Positions 53,425-64,000 of a stretch of DNA of 64,000 nucleotides are shown here, one piece after another; positions within the stretch are counted from its first letter, which is position 1; each line of letters begins with the position of its first letter. A program made the translations under genes and the position numbers. The stretch covers positions 32,939,392 through 33,003,391 of the forward strand of contig NC_058046.1 of NCBI RefSeq assembly GCF_020085105.1. Reading direction: 5' to 3'. The notes beneath the pieces are model-generated. The model ran no database searches. It was given only the letters and a program-made list of their open reading frames with translations, and had not been told where the DNA came from. This DNA is from Siniperca chuatsi. Its lineage: Eukaryota; Chordata; Actinopteri; Centrarchiformes; Sinipercidae.

Positions 53425-54310
53425 CTTTAAGTTCAAGGTTCAAGGTCAACACAGGGCTGCAATGAAATTAAAGTTATAGCCCCTATCACGCTACACACAA
53501 CATAAATACAAATATTTAAAATTAGAATAGAATAAAAATAAAAACAATATACATATATGTACAGTTACTTATATACATATATTATACAAGGTAGTGGTAT
53601 GGTAAATGTGCAAAACCAGCATAACAGAAAGTTCCATGTCATTTGTTTATGGTGCGGAAGATATGGTGGAGTTGAGGAGTCTCACAGAGGGAGGGAAGAA
53701 GCTTGTGGGAGAAATTTTGGGGTGTAATAGAAATTATGGCACTTTTACTAAAGTATGGTTTCACAAAGGAGGCCTCAGGATTTGTGATTATGTTGTTTTG
53801 GGTTATGGGGCACTAGATGTTCCTAACATATGATAGAAATGTCCCAGAAGTCTCTGTTCTTTTAATACTGATAACTTGGGATGGAGACAGTCTCTTTCTT
53901 TGTCTCATCTATAGATAATGTAACCTGTAAACCACCACCCACTGTTCTGGTATAAGAAGTGTACCTTTTGGATGCAAAGTTAAGTATTGTGTAGGCTGTC
54001 CCCTGTGTACACGCTGCGCAGGCAATTCAACTCACTGATATCACTGATGCTCAGTAGATCAATGATCTTGTGAGCGGTTTTAATCACCCACTGCAGAGCC
54101 CTCCGGTCCTGGGCCATGCACATCCCATGCCAGTTTGTAATATTTCAAGTCAGGATGCTTTCTATTGCTCCTCTGTAAAAGTTAACAAGAACTTGGTATG
54201 GAATTTTGCCTTCTTAAGTTTCCTTAAGAAATACAGCCATTTCTGAGCTTGCTTTACCAGGTTGGAGATGTGTGATGTCCATGACAGGTTCTCTGTGATG
54301 CTGATTCTTG
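53425..54310 (-). mobile_element. Rex1-like LINE 3' end (different subfamily)
   Basis: The minus strand reads ENLSWTSHISNLVKQAQKWL, YFLRKLKKAKFH, then a broken C-terminal domain (54310-53990) and a 3' UTR ending with TTTCATTGCAGCCCTGTGTT and CTTGAACCTTGAAC. The open part is about 60 codons. Confidence 0.65.
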
Positions 54311-54890
54311 CAGGAACTGGAGGCCACTGGGCTGCCGACTTGGAACCAGGCCGGACTGCTGACGGCTCAGGGGCACTGGGCAGCGGTGCAGATGAGCAGC
54401 TGGGCAGTGGTGCAGATGAGCATCGGTGGGAGCCATGCTTCCTCCTGGGGGGTTTCCCAGAAGATGCCAAGACAGCAATGGACTGAGGTACCACCTGGTT
54501 TGCAGGCTGAGATGCTGACTGGAGACTAGCATGCAGGAGGTAAGCATGCAGGGATATTAGCTGGGGACCAGCAGGCTGGGGTGCAGGCTGATGACTGACA
54601 GGACGGGTTGCAGGCAGATGACTGGCAGACCAGGTGCAGTCTGATGACTGTGAGGACCACCAAGAGCCAGGCAGGTGCCGAGGAATGGGTTTGGAGCTGG
54701 GACCAGTTCAGGACAGGCAGATTGCAGGCTCACGTAACCGAGCCTGACTGATAAAGGGCTAGTAGACAAGGAGTCAGGCTGGTTTCTAGCAGGCCGAGAG
54801 TCAGGCTGGTTTCTAGCAAGCCGAGAGTCAGGCTGGTTGCTAGCAAGCCGGGAGTCAGGCTGGTTGCTAGCAGACCGGGAATCATGCTGA
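54311..54890 (-). other. Proline/Ser-rich open DNA between LTR pieces, unassigned
   Basis: A long minus-strand frame (55654-54557) runs through here, but it starts inside the LTR and contains a translated minisatellite, so I do not call it a gene. It might be internal sequence of the gypsy element whose LTR lies at 55107-55688. Nothing recognisable as reverse transcriptase or integrase is present. Confidence 0.35.
54763..54890. repeat. Minisatellite, 27-bp unit, about 4.5 copies
   Basis: Unit roughly GAGTCAGGCTGGTTTCTAGC plus AAGCCGA or a close variant. On the minus strand it encodes the repeated NQPDSRLA-type peptide. Confidence 0.85.
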
Positions 54891-55106
54891 GGATGGGGAG
54901 CAGTCAAAAAGTCCTTGGTCCACTCAGGAACAGAGTCCCCCAGCCAGGGCTTGGAGGACACAGCAAAAAGTGCACCAGCTATGGCTGTCTGCTTGGACTG
55001 TTCACTGCTGGCTGTCCTCCAACACTCCCGCAAGCTCCAAAGGTCCAAGACCAGTTCGTCCAGCTCGTCATGGTGTCTGCTGGGTCCATATTTATGGTCG
55101 GGTCGT

Positions 55107-55688
55107 TCTGATATAGTGTACAGTCTAAGGACCCAAATGCAGAACAAAAGGAAGTGGTATGTGGATGAGGTAGCATCCGTTTTTATTATAAACTGCAAGC
55201 AAACACTGGGGGATCTGAGCTCTTCCAGAGTGGTGAGGCTCCGAGGACGGAAACAGGGAAGTGAAGGTTCTGGCTTGGCTGGAGTAGCGTGGCAGGCAGA
55301 ACAGGACGGCAGCTGGCTTGTGTAGCGTGGCAGACAGCGGTCAAAACAGAGAGCAAATCCAAAGGCAAATGCATCCGACAGGGAGCAGGCAAAATACCAA
55401 AGTCCACAATCCAGGCATGGTCCAAGAAAACAAGGAGTCCGTCCGACAAAATTTACAGGGAACAAAATCCAGGATGGGCAACAACCCAACAATGAACAAA
55501 GGAAAAACCCCGGACTAAATACACTGAGGTAAGGGAGACAATGAGACACAACAACAATCAAGTTAGGGCCGACATTCAAAACTGGAGGGACAGAAAACAA
55601 AGACAGGAAGTAAACCCACAAGACACACAAGGAGAGGAGCACGCTACAAAACAAAACAGGAAACAGGACAATACCTCAAACTATGACA
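55107..55688 (-). repeat. Ty3/gypsy-type LTR
   Basis: On the minus strand it starts TGTCATAGTTTGAGGTATTG at 55688 and ends near 55107 with GCATTTGGGTCC and ACTATATCA. An AATAAA-type signal (TTATAATAAAAACGG) lies about 100 bp from the end. Just beyond, a short MDPAD-type start (55067 downwards) resembles the beginning of a gypsy gag. No second full LTR is seen. Confidence 0.7.
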
Positions 55689-57064
55689 GTGGCGCTCTGT
55701 GGTGCTTTTTGGGGGGATGAGTCTTTCGCTGAAGGTACTCATTTGTTTGACCAGCACATCATGGAGTGGGTGGGAGACACTGTCCAAGATGGCATGTAGT
55801 TTGGCCAGCATCCTCCTCTCTGACACCACCGACAGAGAGTCCAACTCCAAAACCACAATGTCACTGGCCTTACGGATCAGTTTGTTGAGTCTGTTAGCGT
55901 CTGCTACCCTCAACCTGCTGCCCCAGCATGGAACAGCATACAGGATAGCACTGGCCACCACAGACTCATAAAACATCCTCAGCATTGTCCGGCAGATTTT
56001 GATGGACCTTAGCCTCCTCAGAAAATAGAGGTGGCTCTGGCCCTTGCTGTAAAGCACTTGGGTGTTCTTAGCCCAGTCCAGTTTATTGTCCATGTGTACT
56101 CACAGGTACTTGTAATCCTCTACAATATCCACACTGACCCCCTGATGGAAACCGGGGTCACTGGTGCCTTGGCCCTTTGTAGGTCTACAACCAGCTCCTT
56201 AGACTTTGTCGCATTGAGCTGCCGATGGTCCTGCTCACACCATGAGACAAAGTTCCCCACCACAGCCCTGTCTCATCACCACTGCTGATACATCCCACCA
56301 CAGCAGAGTCATCAGAAAACTTCTGAAGGTGGCAGGACTCTGTGTGTTAGCTGAAGTCTGTGGTGTAGATGGTAAAGAGGATGGGAAAGAGGACAGTCCC
56401 CTGAGGGGCCCCAGTGTTACTGACCACGCTGTCCGACACACAGTGCTGCAGATGCACGTGCTGTGGTCTGCCAGTCAGGCAGTCAACAATCCAGGACACA
56501 AGGGGGACATCCACCTGCATCGCTGCCAGCTTCTCACCCAGCAGGGCTGGCCGGAATGGTGTTGAAAGCACTGGAGAAGTCAAAAAACATGATCCTCACC
56601 GTGCTTGCTGGCTTGTCCAGGTGGGTGTGGATGCGGTTCAGCAGGAAGATGATGGCATCCTCAACTCCCAGCCAGGGCTAGTAGGCGTGTGAAGGACTCC
56701 ACATAGCTGGGGGGCACAGGCTTTTAGCACCCCGGGACAAACGCCATCAGGGCCTGAAGCCTTGTTTGAGTGGAGTTTCATCAGCTGTCCTCTCACCTGG
56801 TCAGCAGTCAGGCACACAGCAGAGGTTACAGGCAGGGGAGGGGGTGGGGGGTCTTTAGTCTGGAGAGGGCTGTTAGCTTGAAATCCAGTTGAGAGGGGAG
56901 TAGGACTTGCCCAGGAAGATGGAGGAGGAGGGAGCAGTGGACTCAGAAGAGTCTGAGGGCCGACAGCAGCTGAGTTAGAGGGGGAATGAGCAGGAGCCGG
57001 TTTGTCGAATCTCTTAAAGAACAGATTAAGTTTGTTGGCCTTGTCCAAGCTGTCTGCATCCTTA

Positions 57065-57146
57065 GAGTAGTTATGTAGTTGAAGCGCTTTGAGTAGTCAG
57101 AAAGATTAGAAAGGCACTATATAAGTACAGTCTATTTACCATTTCA
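57065..57146 (+). mobile_element. tRNA-SINE tail fragment
   Basis: Contains GAAGCGCTTTGAGTAGTCAG and ATTAGAAAGGCACTATATAAG, the same tail found (reverse) at 10194-10260. Confidence 0.65.
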
Positions 57147-57525
57147 GAATCAGAATCAGAATCAGAAATACTTTATTGATCCCCGTAGGGAAACTCTTTG
57201 TTACAGTAGCTCGCCTTTACGTCAGTGCACACAGGAGAAAACGATATTATACACTATAAACAGGTCAGAAATAAATAAATTAAGTAACATGTTGGTATAA
57301 GTATAAGATAAACTAAGTGTCGAGTACCAAGTGGGTTTACTGGTAGATGGTGAAGTACAGTATAAATACAATGTCACTAATTATGTAATAAATAATAGTA
57401 AAAGCGGAGGTGCATGTACTGTCGAGAGTAATTGAGGTATATCCGTAACAATAAATAAGAAAAACTAACAAGGGAAAACTAATATTGCACTTGAGGAGTA
57501 AACAGAATATTGCACAATATTTACC
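57147..57525 (-). mobile_element. Family C tail inserted in the family C element
   Basis: CAGAATCAGAATCAGAAATA and CCCCGTAGGGAAACTCTTTG mark the 3' terminus of the family, reverse oriented. It separates the endonuclease from the RT of the larger copy. Confidence 0.75.
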
Positions 57526-57840
57526 ATTTACCTTAACATTAGCATACAGCAGGTCCAGTGTCCTCTCCTCTCTAGTAGGACAACTCACATACTGGGTGAG
57601 ATTAATATGAGTGCACTTGGGTGTTGAGTCTGGAGTTGTGCTATGGCGGTGTAAATGGCGTTGCACGCCGATGCCAGGTTAGCAGAGGGGGGGGTGTAAA
57701 CAGCCACAACAATGGCATGCGAGAAATCATGTGGCAGATAATATGGCCGGAGTCCCACAGCTAACAGTTCAATGTCTGGGCTACAGATGCTCTGCTTGAT
57801 AGTAACGTGAGTGTAGCACATCAAACTACACTCACTGACT

Positions 57841-59027
57841 CCGGGCTAACGCCGTTAGCTCATCCACTTTATTCGCCAGTGATACCTGTAATGGTATCAA
57901 GCCAAGATAGTTTTGGTTTAGTTTACCCAGGTTTTGGAATATTCGTCTGAGATTTATGACCCCACCCCATTATAATGGAGTGGAATGGAATTGAGTTTGT
58001 GCTACCAACAGTACTGAAAAATGGCATTTAAAAAATTCTACAGCAACACTCTTATTCGGAAACAGTGTAACCTTTACTCTGGATAATCCACGCAATACAT
58101 TGTCAATGGTTCAGGATAATTTCTTTGGTAGAAAGTAGTTCCAATGAAAACTGTTGACAGTGAGAAGACACATTGCTGCAGATTTTTTATATATGTAATA
58201 CAGACAATTCATATATAATTTAAATATATATGTATGGAGAGAAGTGAGAAAAATTCCCAAATTAAATCAATATTTCAGAGAATTTGATCACCACCGTTCT
58301 GTGTGCAGTGAAAAACAATGCACTTCAGCCTTAGATAGAAAAATATCCTAATTCTTCCACATTTGAATGTGAAACTGAATGTTTGTTAGGAGACTGCATT
58401 CCCACAATCCTGACAGCCATTGAACGCAGCATTGGCCAGTCTGACCTGTGACCAGGATGCCACCAGGTCAATAAAAAGGTCAGCAATCATTTGTTCTGTC
58501 TCTCTTTCTCCTGGAATTTTCACTGCGGCATACAGCCCTGTCTGTCTCCCTTTCAGTGCGGCATGCTCACCAGCAGACACCCAACTGAACTCTCTCCTCC
58601 TGGATTTGCCGTGTAATCTTCTCAGAGCAGAAACAGGCAGCAGAACCGAAGTCTTTGATCTTACTGCAGAGACGCGAAAACCTTATAGATTTCTACAACA
58701 AAGTTTAGCACCAATGGCTGCCACACACAAAGCTGCCAGCTAACTTCACAAGCAAACAAAAGCATGAAGCAAGTTAACGCCTGCACAGCAAAAGACGCTT
58801 CCACAGTGGAACCGCAATTCTTCCCAGCTTGGCTCCTCTACAACAGACTGACTGCCAGCTAACAGCAGCACCAAAGCCACCTCTCTTTCCCTCCCACGGA
58901 CAGTTAACTTAACAACTGGGCATAGCATAGAGTAACACTGTACTTGACTAAGCACAGGACTGTTTAATAAATGATGTACATGTACTGATGTGTTTTTCTG
59001 AGGTTTTGTTGTTGTGATGTGTTTATA
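57841..59027. other. Flanking DNA with a diverged dispersed repeat
   Basis: About 57995-58145 resembles 52550-52660 (both have AAAACTCTACAGCAAC or AAAACTACAGCAATG and TAATCCAC...). This looks like an old dispersed fish repeat, perhaps a DNA transposon. No gene was recognised. Confidence 0.4.
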
Positions 59028-59112
59028 TAATAATAATAAAACTTTATTTATAGAGCACTTAGACAAGTACAAAGTGCTTTACAGAGAGAGAAATAAAATA
59101 CCACAGTGAATC
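59028..59112 (-). mobile_element. L2-B LINE 3' tail, beyond the PLE insertion
   Basis: AATAATAATAAAACTTTATT to TACCACAGTGAAT: the end of the minus-oriented L2-B copy that continues at 60278. Confidence 0.85.
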
Positions 59113-59230
59113 GTAGAAAAGGTTTCAGTCGAAGTCATCTGGACACTGTTTTCAGAATCAAGATGTTTCCGCTCCCATCCGGAAGTCATTCTCAATTGTG
59201 AAAAAATGGAACGGGAACTCAGAAATTTGG

Positions 59231-59363
59231 GGTGGGCACTTCTTGGGCTCTATGTTGTAATGTCCGGATTACACCCAGTTTGTGCTGTAACTCACACCAT
59301 CCATTACAGCACAAGCTGGGTGTAATCTGGACATTACAACATAGAGCCCAAGAAGTGCCCACC
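59231..59363. repeat. 60-bp inverted repeat with 13-bp loop
   Basis: 59231-59290 and 59304-59363 are reverse complements with two mismatches in 60. The RNA would form a very stable hairpin. Confidence 0.95.
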
Positions 59364-59389
59364 GGCACAGAGGGTAAGAAGAAAGAGGA

Positions 59390-59996
59390 AAGGCATGTCC
59401 AGAGTACACTCTCAGCCTGTGGTTATCCTACTTGGGGAACAGAACCAAGAAGGAACGATGTCTCCATTCCTTATGTATCTGGACTGTCTGAAAAACTACA
59501 AAGGATCTTTAGACAGCACGATGTTCCTGTTTTCTTTAAACCAGGCAACACTTTAAGACAGAAACTCGTTCACCCTAAGGACAAGATGCCCACACAAAAA
59601 CAGAGCAATGTAGTTTAATCCATTCAATGCAGTGAGGAAAACTGCAAAGAACGGTACATAGGTGAGACTAAACAGCCACTTCACAAAAGACTTTATCAGC
59701 ACAGACGACACGCTAACTCAGGATTGCAGAGCGCCGTGCATTTGCATCTAAAAGCTACAAACCGCACATTTGAAGACAGCGAGGTGAAGATTCTAAGTAG
59801 AGGGAAGAGTTGGTTTGAAAGGGGTGTCAAGGAAACCATTTTTGTGAAAAAAGAAAACCCCTCTTTGAACAGGAATGGTGGTCTGAGATTCAATCTGCCC
59901 AAAGTCTACCACAGTGTATTATCACCTTGGTCACGCCAATCATATACCAATCAGATACTTAACAGTGATGAGGGAGGTGCAGCCAGAAAACAATAG
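59390..59996 (+). pseudogene. PLE reverse-transcriptase C-terminus and GIY-YIG endonuclease, one stop
   Basis: First part: NDVSIPYVSGLSEKLQRIFR and FFKPGNTLRQKLVHPKDK, the linker after the Penelope RT, then a stop (TAG at 59616). Second part: CSEENCKERYIGETKQPLHK, RLYQHRRHANSG and SWFERGVKETIFVKKENPSL, the GIY-YIG nuclease with the Y-I-G, R and E positions present. The stop stands where the first strand of the nuclease would be, so the copy is broken at that point. Penelope elements use this nuclease for target-primed insertion. Confidence 0.87.
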
Positions 59997-60888
59997 GCCT
60001 GATTACTGATTACTGGGCCATCTTGGAAAAAATTAGGTCAGTTTCAGGTGAAACTAGCTAATCAACAGATACTCAGGTAGACTCCTTCCTGAGGGCAGGG
60101 CTTATGTAACACAGAGTAGCTTAAATTTCTGAGTTCCCGTTCCATTTTTTCACAGTTGAGAATGACTTCTGGATGGGAGCCGAAACGTCTTGATTATGAA
60201 AACAGTGTCCAGATGACTACGACTGAAACCTTTTCTATGATAGAACACTCCTGGAAGAATGAGGGACTACACCGTCTACCACATTGAATGATAAAATACA
60301 TAAAAAAACAACAAAATAAACAGACAGCTCAGGTAAAATCAGGACATGCTTTCCGATAAAAAAGCATTTTGAGAAGAGACTTAAAAGAAGACACTGACTC
60401 AGACAACCTAATTTCTTCGGGCAAGTTGTTCCAGAGCCTTGGGGCCCTGATGGCAAAAGCTCTGTCTACCTTAGTTTTCATCCTGGACTCAGGAACAGAA
60501 AAGAAGGCCCCTGCCCGAAGATCTCAAACTAAGCAAAGGTTCATAAGGGATTAAAAGGTCTAAAATGAAGGAACCATGGATTGGAGCCAGGCCATGAAGA
60601 GCCTTAAAAGTAATCAATAAGATCATAAAATCAATCCTAAAAAACTGGGAGGCAATGGAAAGAGGTTAAAACAGGTGTGATGTGATCATACCTCTTGGTC
60701 CTGGTTAAAAGCTGAGCAGCTGAGTTCTGTACAGTCTGCAGTTGTTTCAAAGTGTTTTGATTAGGACAAGTGAACAGACTGTTACAATAATCAAGGCGAG
60801 AGGAGATAAAAGCATGTACAACAATTTCTGCATTACTAGAATTTAAAATAGATCGGATTTTTGCAATATTTCTGAGGTGATAAAAACA

Positions 60889-62557
60889 TCATTGGACACG
60901 CTTAGTGATATGTTGCTCAAAACATAAGTTGCTATCAAAGAGGACACCAAGCACTCTTGCCACAGGTTTGATATGTTGCGACAGGTAATCAGTAGGCAGT
61001 ATTTGTTTAGTGGTATGTTGGGGCCCAATAACAAGGATTTCAAGAAAATTTATCGACATCCAATTTTTTATGTCAGACAGGCAGGTCAGTGGGCTTGACA
61101 GGGAGATACAACTGTGTGTCATCCGCATAACAATGAAAATAAATCCCATGTCTGCGGATGACATCACACAAGGGGAACATATATAAGGAGAACAGAAGTA
61201 TTGGTCCCAGAATTGAACCTTGAGGCACACCATAGTTGATATGGGAAAAGGATGACGTGAAGAATTTCCTATTGGACAAATAAGATGAGAACCAGTTTTG
61301 TGCAGTGCCAGATATGCCCACCCAGTACATCAGTCTATCTAGCAGAATGCCATGATCAATAGTGTCAAAGGCAGCACTTAAGGACAACAGCACAAGAATT
61401 TAACACATGCCTGCGTTGGCATTCATTAAAAGGTCATTAGTGACTTTGAGAAAGGCTGTCTCAGTGCTATGGTACTGATGAAAGCCAGATTGGAACTTTT
61501 CAAAGGTATTATTGTTTTCCACAGCAGCAAGAAGCTGCTTAGAATTTTTTTTTGAGAACCTTGGAAATAAAATGCAGTTTGGAGATTGGACGATAATTTT
61601 ATAATAATAATAATAAATATAATAAAACTTTATTTATAGAGCACTTATCAAAACAAAGTACAAAGTGCTTTAGTTATCCAGGAGGGTGGGATCAAGCCCA
61701 GGTTTTTTTTTTTTAGGACTGGTTGGACACAAGCAGTTTTAAAGTAATCTGGGATGCAGCCAGTAGACAGCAAGCTGTTCAAAATAGTTAACAAATGGGA
61801 CGCAATACAATCCATAACTTCCAATAAGAACCTAGTTGGGATTTTGTCCAGAGGGCTGGAAGATACTCTCATAAGAGACATGATGTCTGTGAGTTCAAGC
61901 AGAGTAACAGCAGAAAAATTGCTCAAGAATCCCTGAGCGGGTGATCCACATCTAAAAAGGCAGGATTAGGGGTAATACCAGATCTTATTAACTCCATCTT
62001 TCCAGCAAAGTACAAAAGAAACTTTTCACAATCAGCATCACAATCAGCAGGGGCACAAAAAGAAGCTGGGTTAGCTAACTGATCCACAGTCTTAAATAGG
62101 AATCTGGGGTTGTGCTGATGGGCAGAAATAAGTGCAGAGAAATTAAGTGTTCTTGCATCCTTCACCATCCTATTATAAAGGAGTAATAACTCTTTCATAG
62201 CCACAAAGTGGACCTGGAGACCTGATTTCTTCTATCTGCGTTCCTTTTACAGCTTTGAATACTGTCATTTAACCACAGCTGTTTTCTAGTCTTTGAGTTT
62301 GGTCTATTTTTCAGAGGAGCTATGAGATCTAAGGTTGAAGAACACAGGTAGATAAAAGAATCAACCAAATTGTTGGTGTTGGAGGAGTCAGGAAACACAT
62401 TGCCAGGAGAATTCAACAGTGTACAGAATTTTGAGGCACTATGCTCATTAAGGGCATGTGTGTACTTAGAGCGGGATAAGACAGTACTAGCAGCCTGTAA
62501 TTCACAGTTAAATACAATGCATAGGTTATCAGATACAAACATGTCCCTGATATCCAC
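60889..62557 (-). pseudogene. L2-B ORF2 reverse-transcriptase region, broken
   Basis: Pieces in minus order: [20 protein letters not shown] (62550 down), KDARTLNFSALISAHQHNPR (62160 down), PLDKIPTRFLLEVMDC (61850 down), [20 protein letters not shown] (61380 down), [12 protein letters not shown] and [13 protein letters not shown] (about 61215-61095, intact Y-A-D-D), then the C-terminal text. At least four frame breaks lie between them. The RT palm is intact in one frame over about 105 codons. Confidence 0.85.
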
Positions 62558-63363
62558 AGATGGTATTCTTAGACCCAGACTAAAGAAGAAGACACATGTT
62601 GTTGAAAGTTAAAAGACTTAGTGATATTTTAAAAATCAGCAGCAAGGGCATTAGAAGAACTCATCAACATGAATATTAAAATCAACACAAAGAACAATTC
62701 TATCATAATTTAAAACAAGACTGGTTTAGGGTGGCGATAAATAATAGCAAATATGACCGGGAGGTCATTAAACATGAGCACTTCAAAGGAGGAAAAATCA
62801 TGCAAGCTATGAGGTTACATTTTAAATACTTCCTATAGATAGTAACAAGGCCACCACCTTGACCACAATTCCTAGGGCGGATAAGCAGTCATAATCTGGA
62901 GGGCACAATTCAGCAAGCTGACTGTCATCACCAGGACGTAACCAGGATTCTGTTAAAAACATGAAATCTAAATCATGATAAAATCATTTAAAATAAATGT
63001 TTTGTTAGAGAGTGATCTTACATTGAGAAGAACCATCTTAAAAAGTCTGTCCTGGATCTTTATTAAATTATTATTATTGCTGTGTCGGCTGTGTCTGTTT
63101 CGTATTAAGGACCTTTGCAAAATTACCACAGGAATTTTAAAAGTAGCGCTAGAGGGCTCAAAATAGCAGCACTATGATCAGTCCACAAGGGGGATTTAGT
63201 GACAGCAGAGGGTGCGTGGCTGTATATCAGCGTAGTTGGGGGGATGAGAGGAGGCAGAGTCGATCATCGTGGAGACTGCCAAGTTCCATCAGCCGTCCGT
63301 GGGGTAGTCGTGGCCGGGGACTGCTGCGGCGAGGGGGCGGCATCCTTCTTAGCAGAGGGGTTC

Positions 63364-63996
63364 TCAGCTGTCTCTGGACGAATGAGGCCTCCAGAGCTTC
63401 TCCTGATCACGGCCTCTTTTCAGTAACTTGCGGCGAGAGGAGGAGGAAGACTTGACCGCTGAAAAATGGGAGTCCTGCATATCCAGGATGGCAAACCTGT
63501 TGGCCAGCGGGAGATCCCGATGTGAAGGAGGGGGAGGTAGGCGCTTTGCACCATGTCTGTCCTTGCAGGCTACAGTCCAGTGCTCCAGTTGATGTTGAGT
63601 CGAACTCACCGGAACCTTCTCACCACCCCCGCCGACGAGTGACCGTGCATCTACTGGGGTTCGGTAAAGAGTGCACCCATGATGAGCCACAGATCTTCAG
63701 GCTTAGCTGAAATGGCTTCATGCCCCGGGACGCCAGTAATGATGGAGCTGAGCCACAAAAGAGTGGGATCATTGTCCAGTACTGGAGTGGAGCAGTCGGG
63801 ATGAGATGGGGATAGTTGCATTCTGGTTGCTGCAGCCAGAAGAGCTGAGGACTGTAAGGTGTTTTGCCTGGGCCGAGGCGACAGTGGAGAACTCCAGGAT
63901 GAGCTTGTCTTTTTCTCTGAGATTGGCTTCCAGACAAGCAATAATTTTCTTCAGCTTTGAGATGGTAAGGTGGCAAGATCCACACTCAGCCATCAC
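63364..63996 (-). pseudogene. L2-B ORF1, broken
   Basis: MAECGSCHLTISKLKKIIAC is followed by EANLREKDKLILEFSTVASA, a coiled-coil-like start. A frame change leads to DARSLVGGGGEKVPVSSTQH and SHRDLPLANRFAILDMQD. The same protein begins at 37998 on the plus strand. The first part resembles the ORF1 of CR1/L2 elements, with Cys pairs at the start. Confidence 0.72.
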
Positions 63997-64000
63997 ACTT

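Larger units (their letters stand above)
55689..57840 (-). mobile_element. Family C (Rex1/CR1-like) LINE, endonuclease to RT C-terminus
   Basis: In minus order: endonuclease part (57824-57585) with LLAVGLRPYYLPHDFSHAIV and VAVYTPPSANLASAC; the end of the endonuclease, QYVSCPTREERTLDLLYANV (about 57600-57540); then a self-type tail insertion; the RT start with QVRGQLMKLHSNKASGPDGV (56820-56730); RT core with VVSNTGAPQGTVL and a F-S-D-D-S motif (56440-56290); and the C-terminus MLRMFYESVVASAILYAV (55985 down). Frames are broken in several places, and the RT lacks a stretch after the GPDGV block. It ends at the LTR boundary at 55689. Confidence 0.85.
59113..60277 (+). mobile_element. Penelope-like element, 5' truncated, GIY-YIG type
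   Basis: It is bounded by TACCACAGTGAAT (left) and TACCACATTGAAT (right), which looks like a 13-bp target duplication with one change. It encodes the end of the reverse transcriptase and a GIY-YIG endonuclease. The left 178 bp are an inverted, internally deleted copy of the element's own sequence: 59117-59228 is the reverse complement of 60127-60236, and 59231-59290 that of 59304-59363. It lies in the L2-B 3' UTR. Confidence 0.85.
60278..64000 (-). mobile_element. L2-B LINE, nearly full length, running off the window edge
   Basis: In minus order from the right edge: ORF1 (63996 down), endonuclease (about 63050-62560), RT and C-terminal domain (62560-60360), 3' UTR. After the PLE it continues at 59112. 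The 5' end lies beyond the window or just at its edge. Frames are broken in many places. Confidence 0.88.

Noticed and set aside
55186..55449. Minus-strand frames within the LTR
   Set aside because: They lie wholly in LTR sequence and show no domain.

Overview
This window is vertebrate and almost certainly teleost fish DNA. It has long introns, dense non-LTR retrotransposon debris of the L2 and Rex1/CR1 types with fish-style tails, tRNA-derived SINE pieces, a piggyBac transposon, a Penelope-like element, a decayed endogenous retrovirus and many (CA)n-type microsatellites. There are no bacterial features. The species and chromosome cannot be told from the sequence.

One host gene is clear. It lies on the minus strand from the start codon at 48034 to the stop at 7759 and has 11 coding exons. 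Every junction used is a GT-AG site with matching phase, and together they give a 618-residue four-pass membrane protein of the FAM189/ENTREP family, closest as I recall it to FAM189A (ENTREP1/2). ENTREP proteins are endosomal adaptors that recruit ITCH-type ubiquitin ligases through PPxY motifs. Two PPxY motifs are present, and the conserved C-terminus is intact. The gene looks functional. The first three introns and intron 5 are stuffed with transposons.

Layout. 1-7758: 3' flank of the gene, mostly without recognisable content, but with a foldback-like inverted repeat (about 4605-5150) and a dispersed 85-bp direct repeat (5861/7217). 7759-21141: exons 11 to 4, with short introns holding SINE, L2 and Rex1 fragments and a 354-bp inverted duplication (17747-18100 / 18861-19214). 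21142-34643 (intron 3): head-to-head L2 copies, then a three-level nest in which a piggyBac transposon (27842-30684) sits in a full-length L2 element (24559-31693), which sits in a second L2 family member (23937-33990). 34755-45046 (intron 2): a Rex1-like piece, then L2 family B interrupted by an endogenous retrovirus that has lost its 5' LTR, RT core and most of env. 45104-47755 (intron 1): an L2 3' end and an I-clade-like LINE with RNase H. 48035-64000: upstream flank, with an L2 family D element, Ty3/gypsy LTR pieces, Rex1/CR1-like LINEs, and at the right edge an L2 family B element on the minus strand carrying a nested Penelope-like element with a GIY-YIG endonuclease.

Names used here: L2-A has a tail ending in a GAATT-type repeat; L2-B ends in an AATAAAGTTT(ATT)n tail; L2-D has a tail of TGACT repeats; family C is Rex1/CR1-like with a (TTCTGA)n-type tail. 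These are working labels from internal comparison, not database names. I see no complete novel system. The most notable items are the exact nested insertions, the large inverted duplications flanking exons 4 and 5, and the decayed but readable retrovirus and piggyBac copies.
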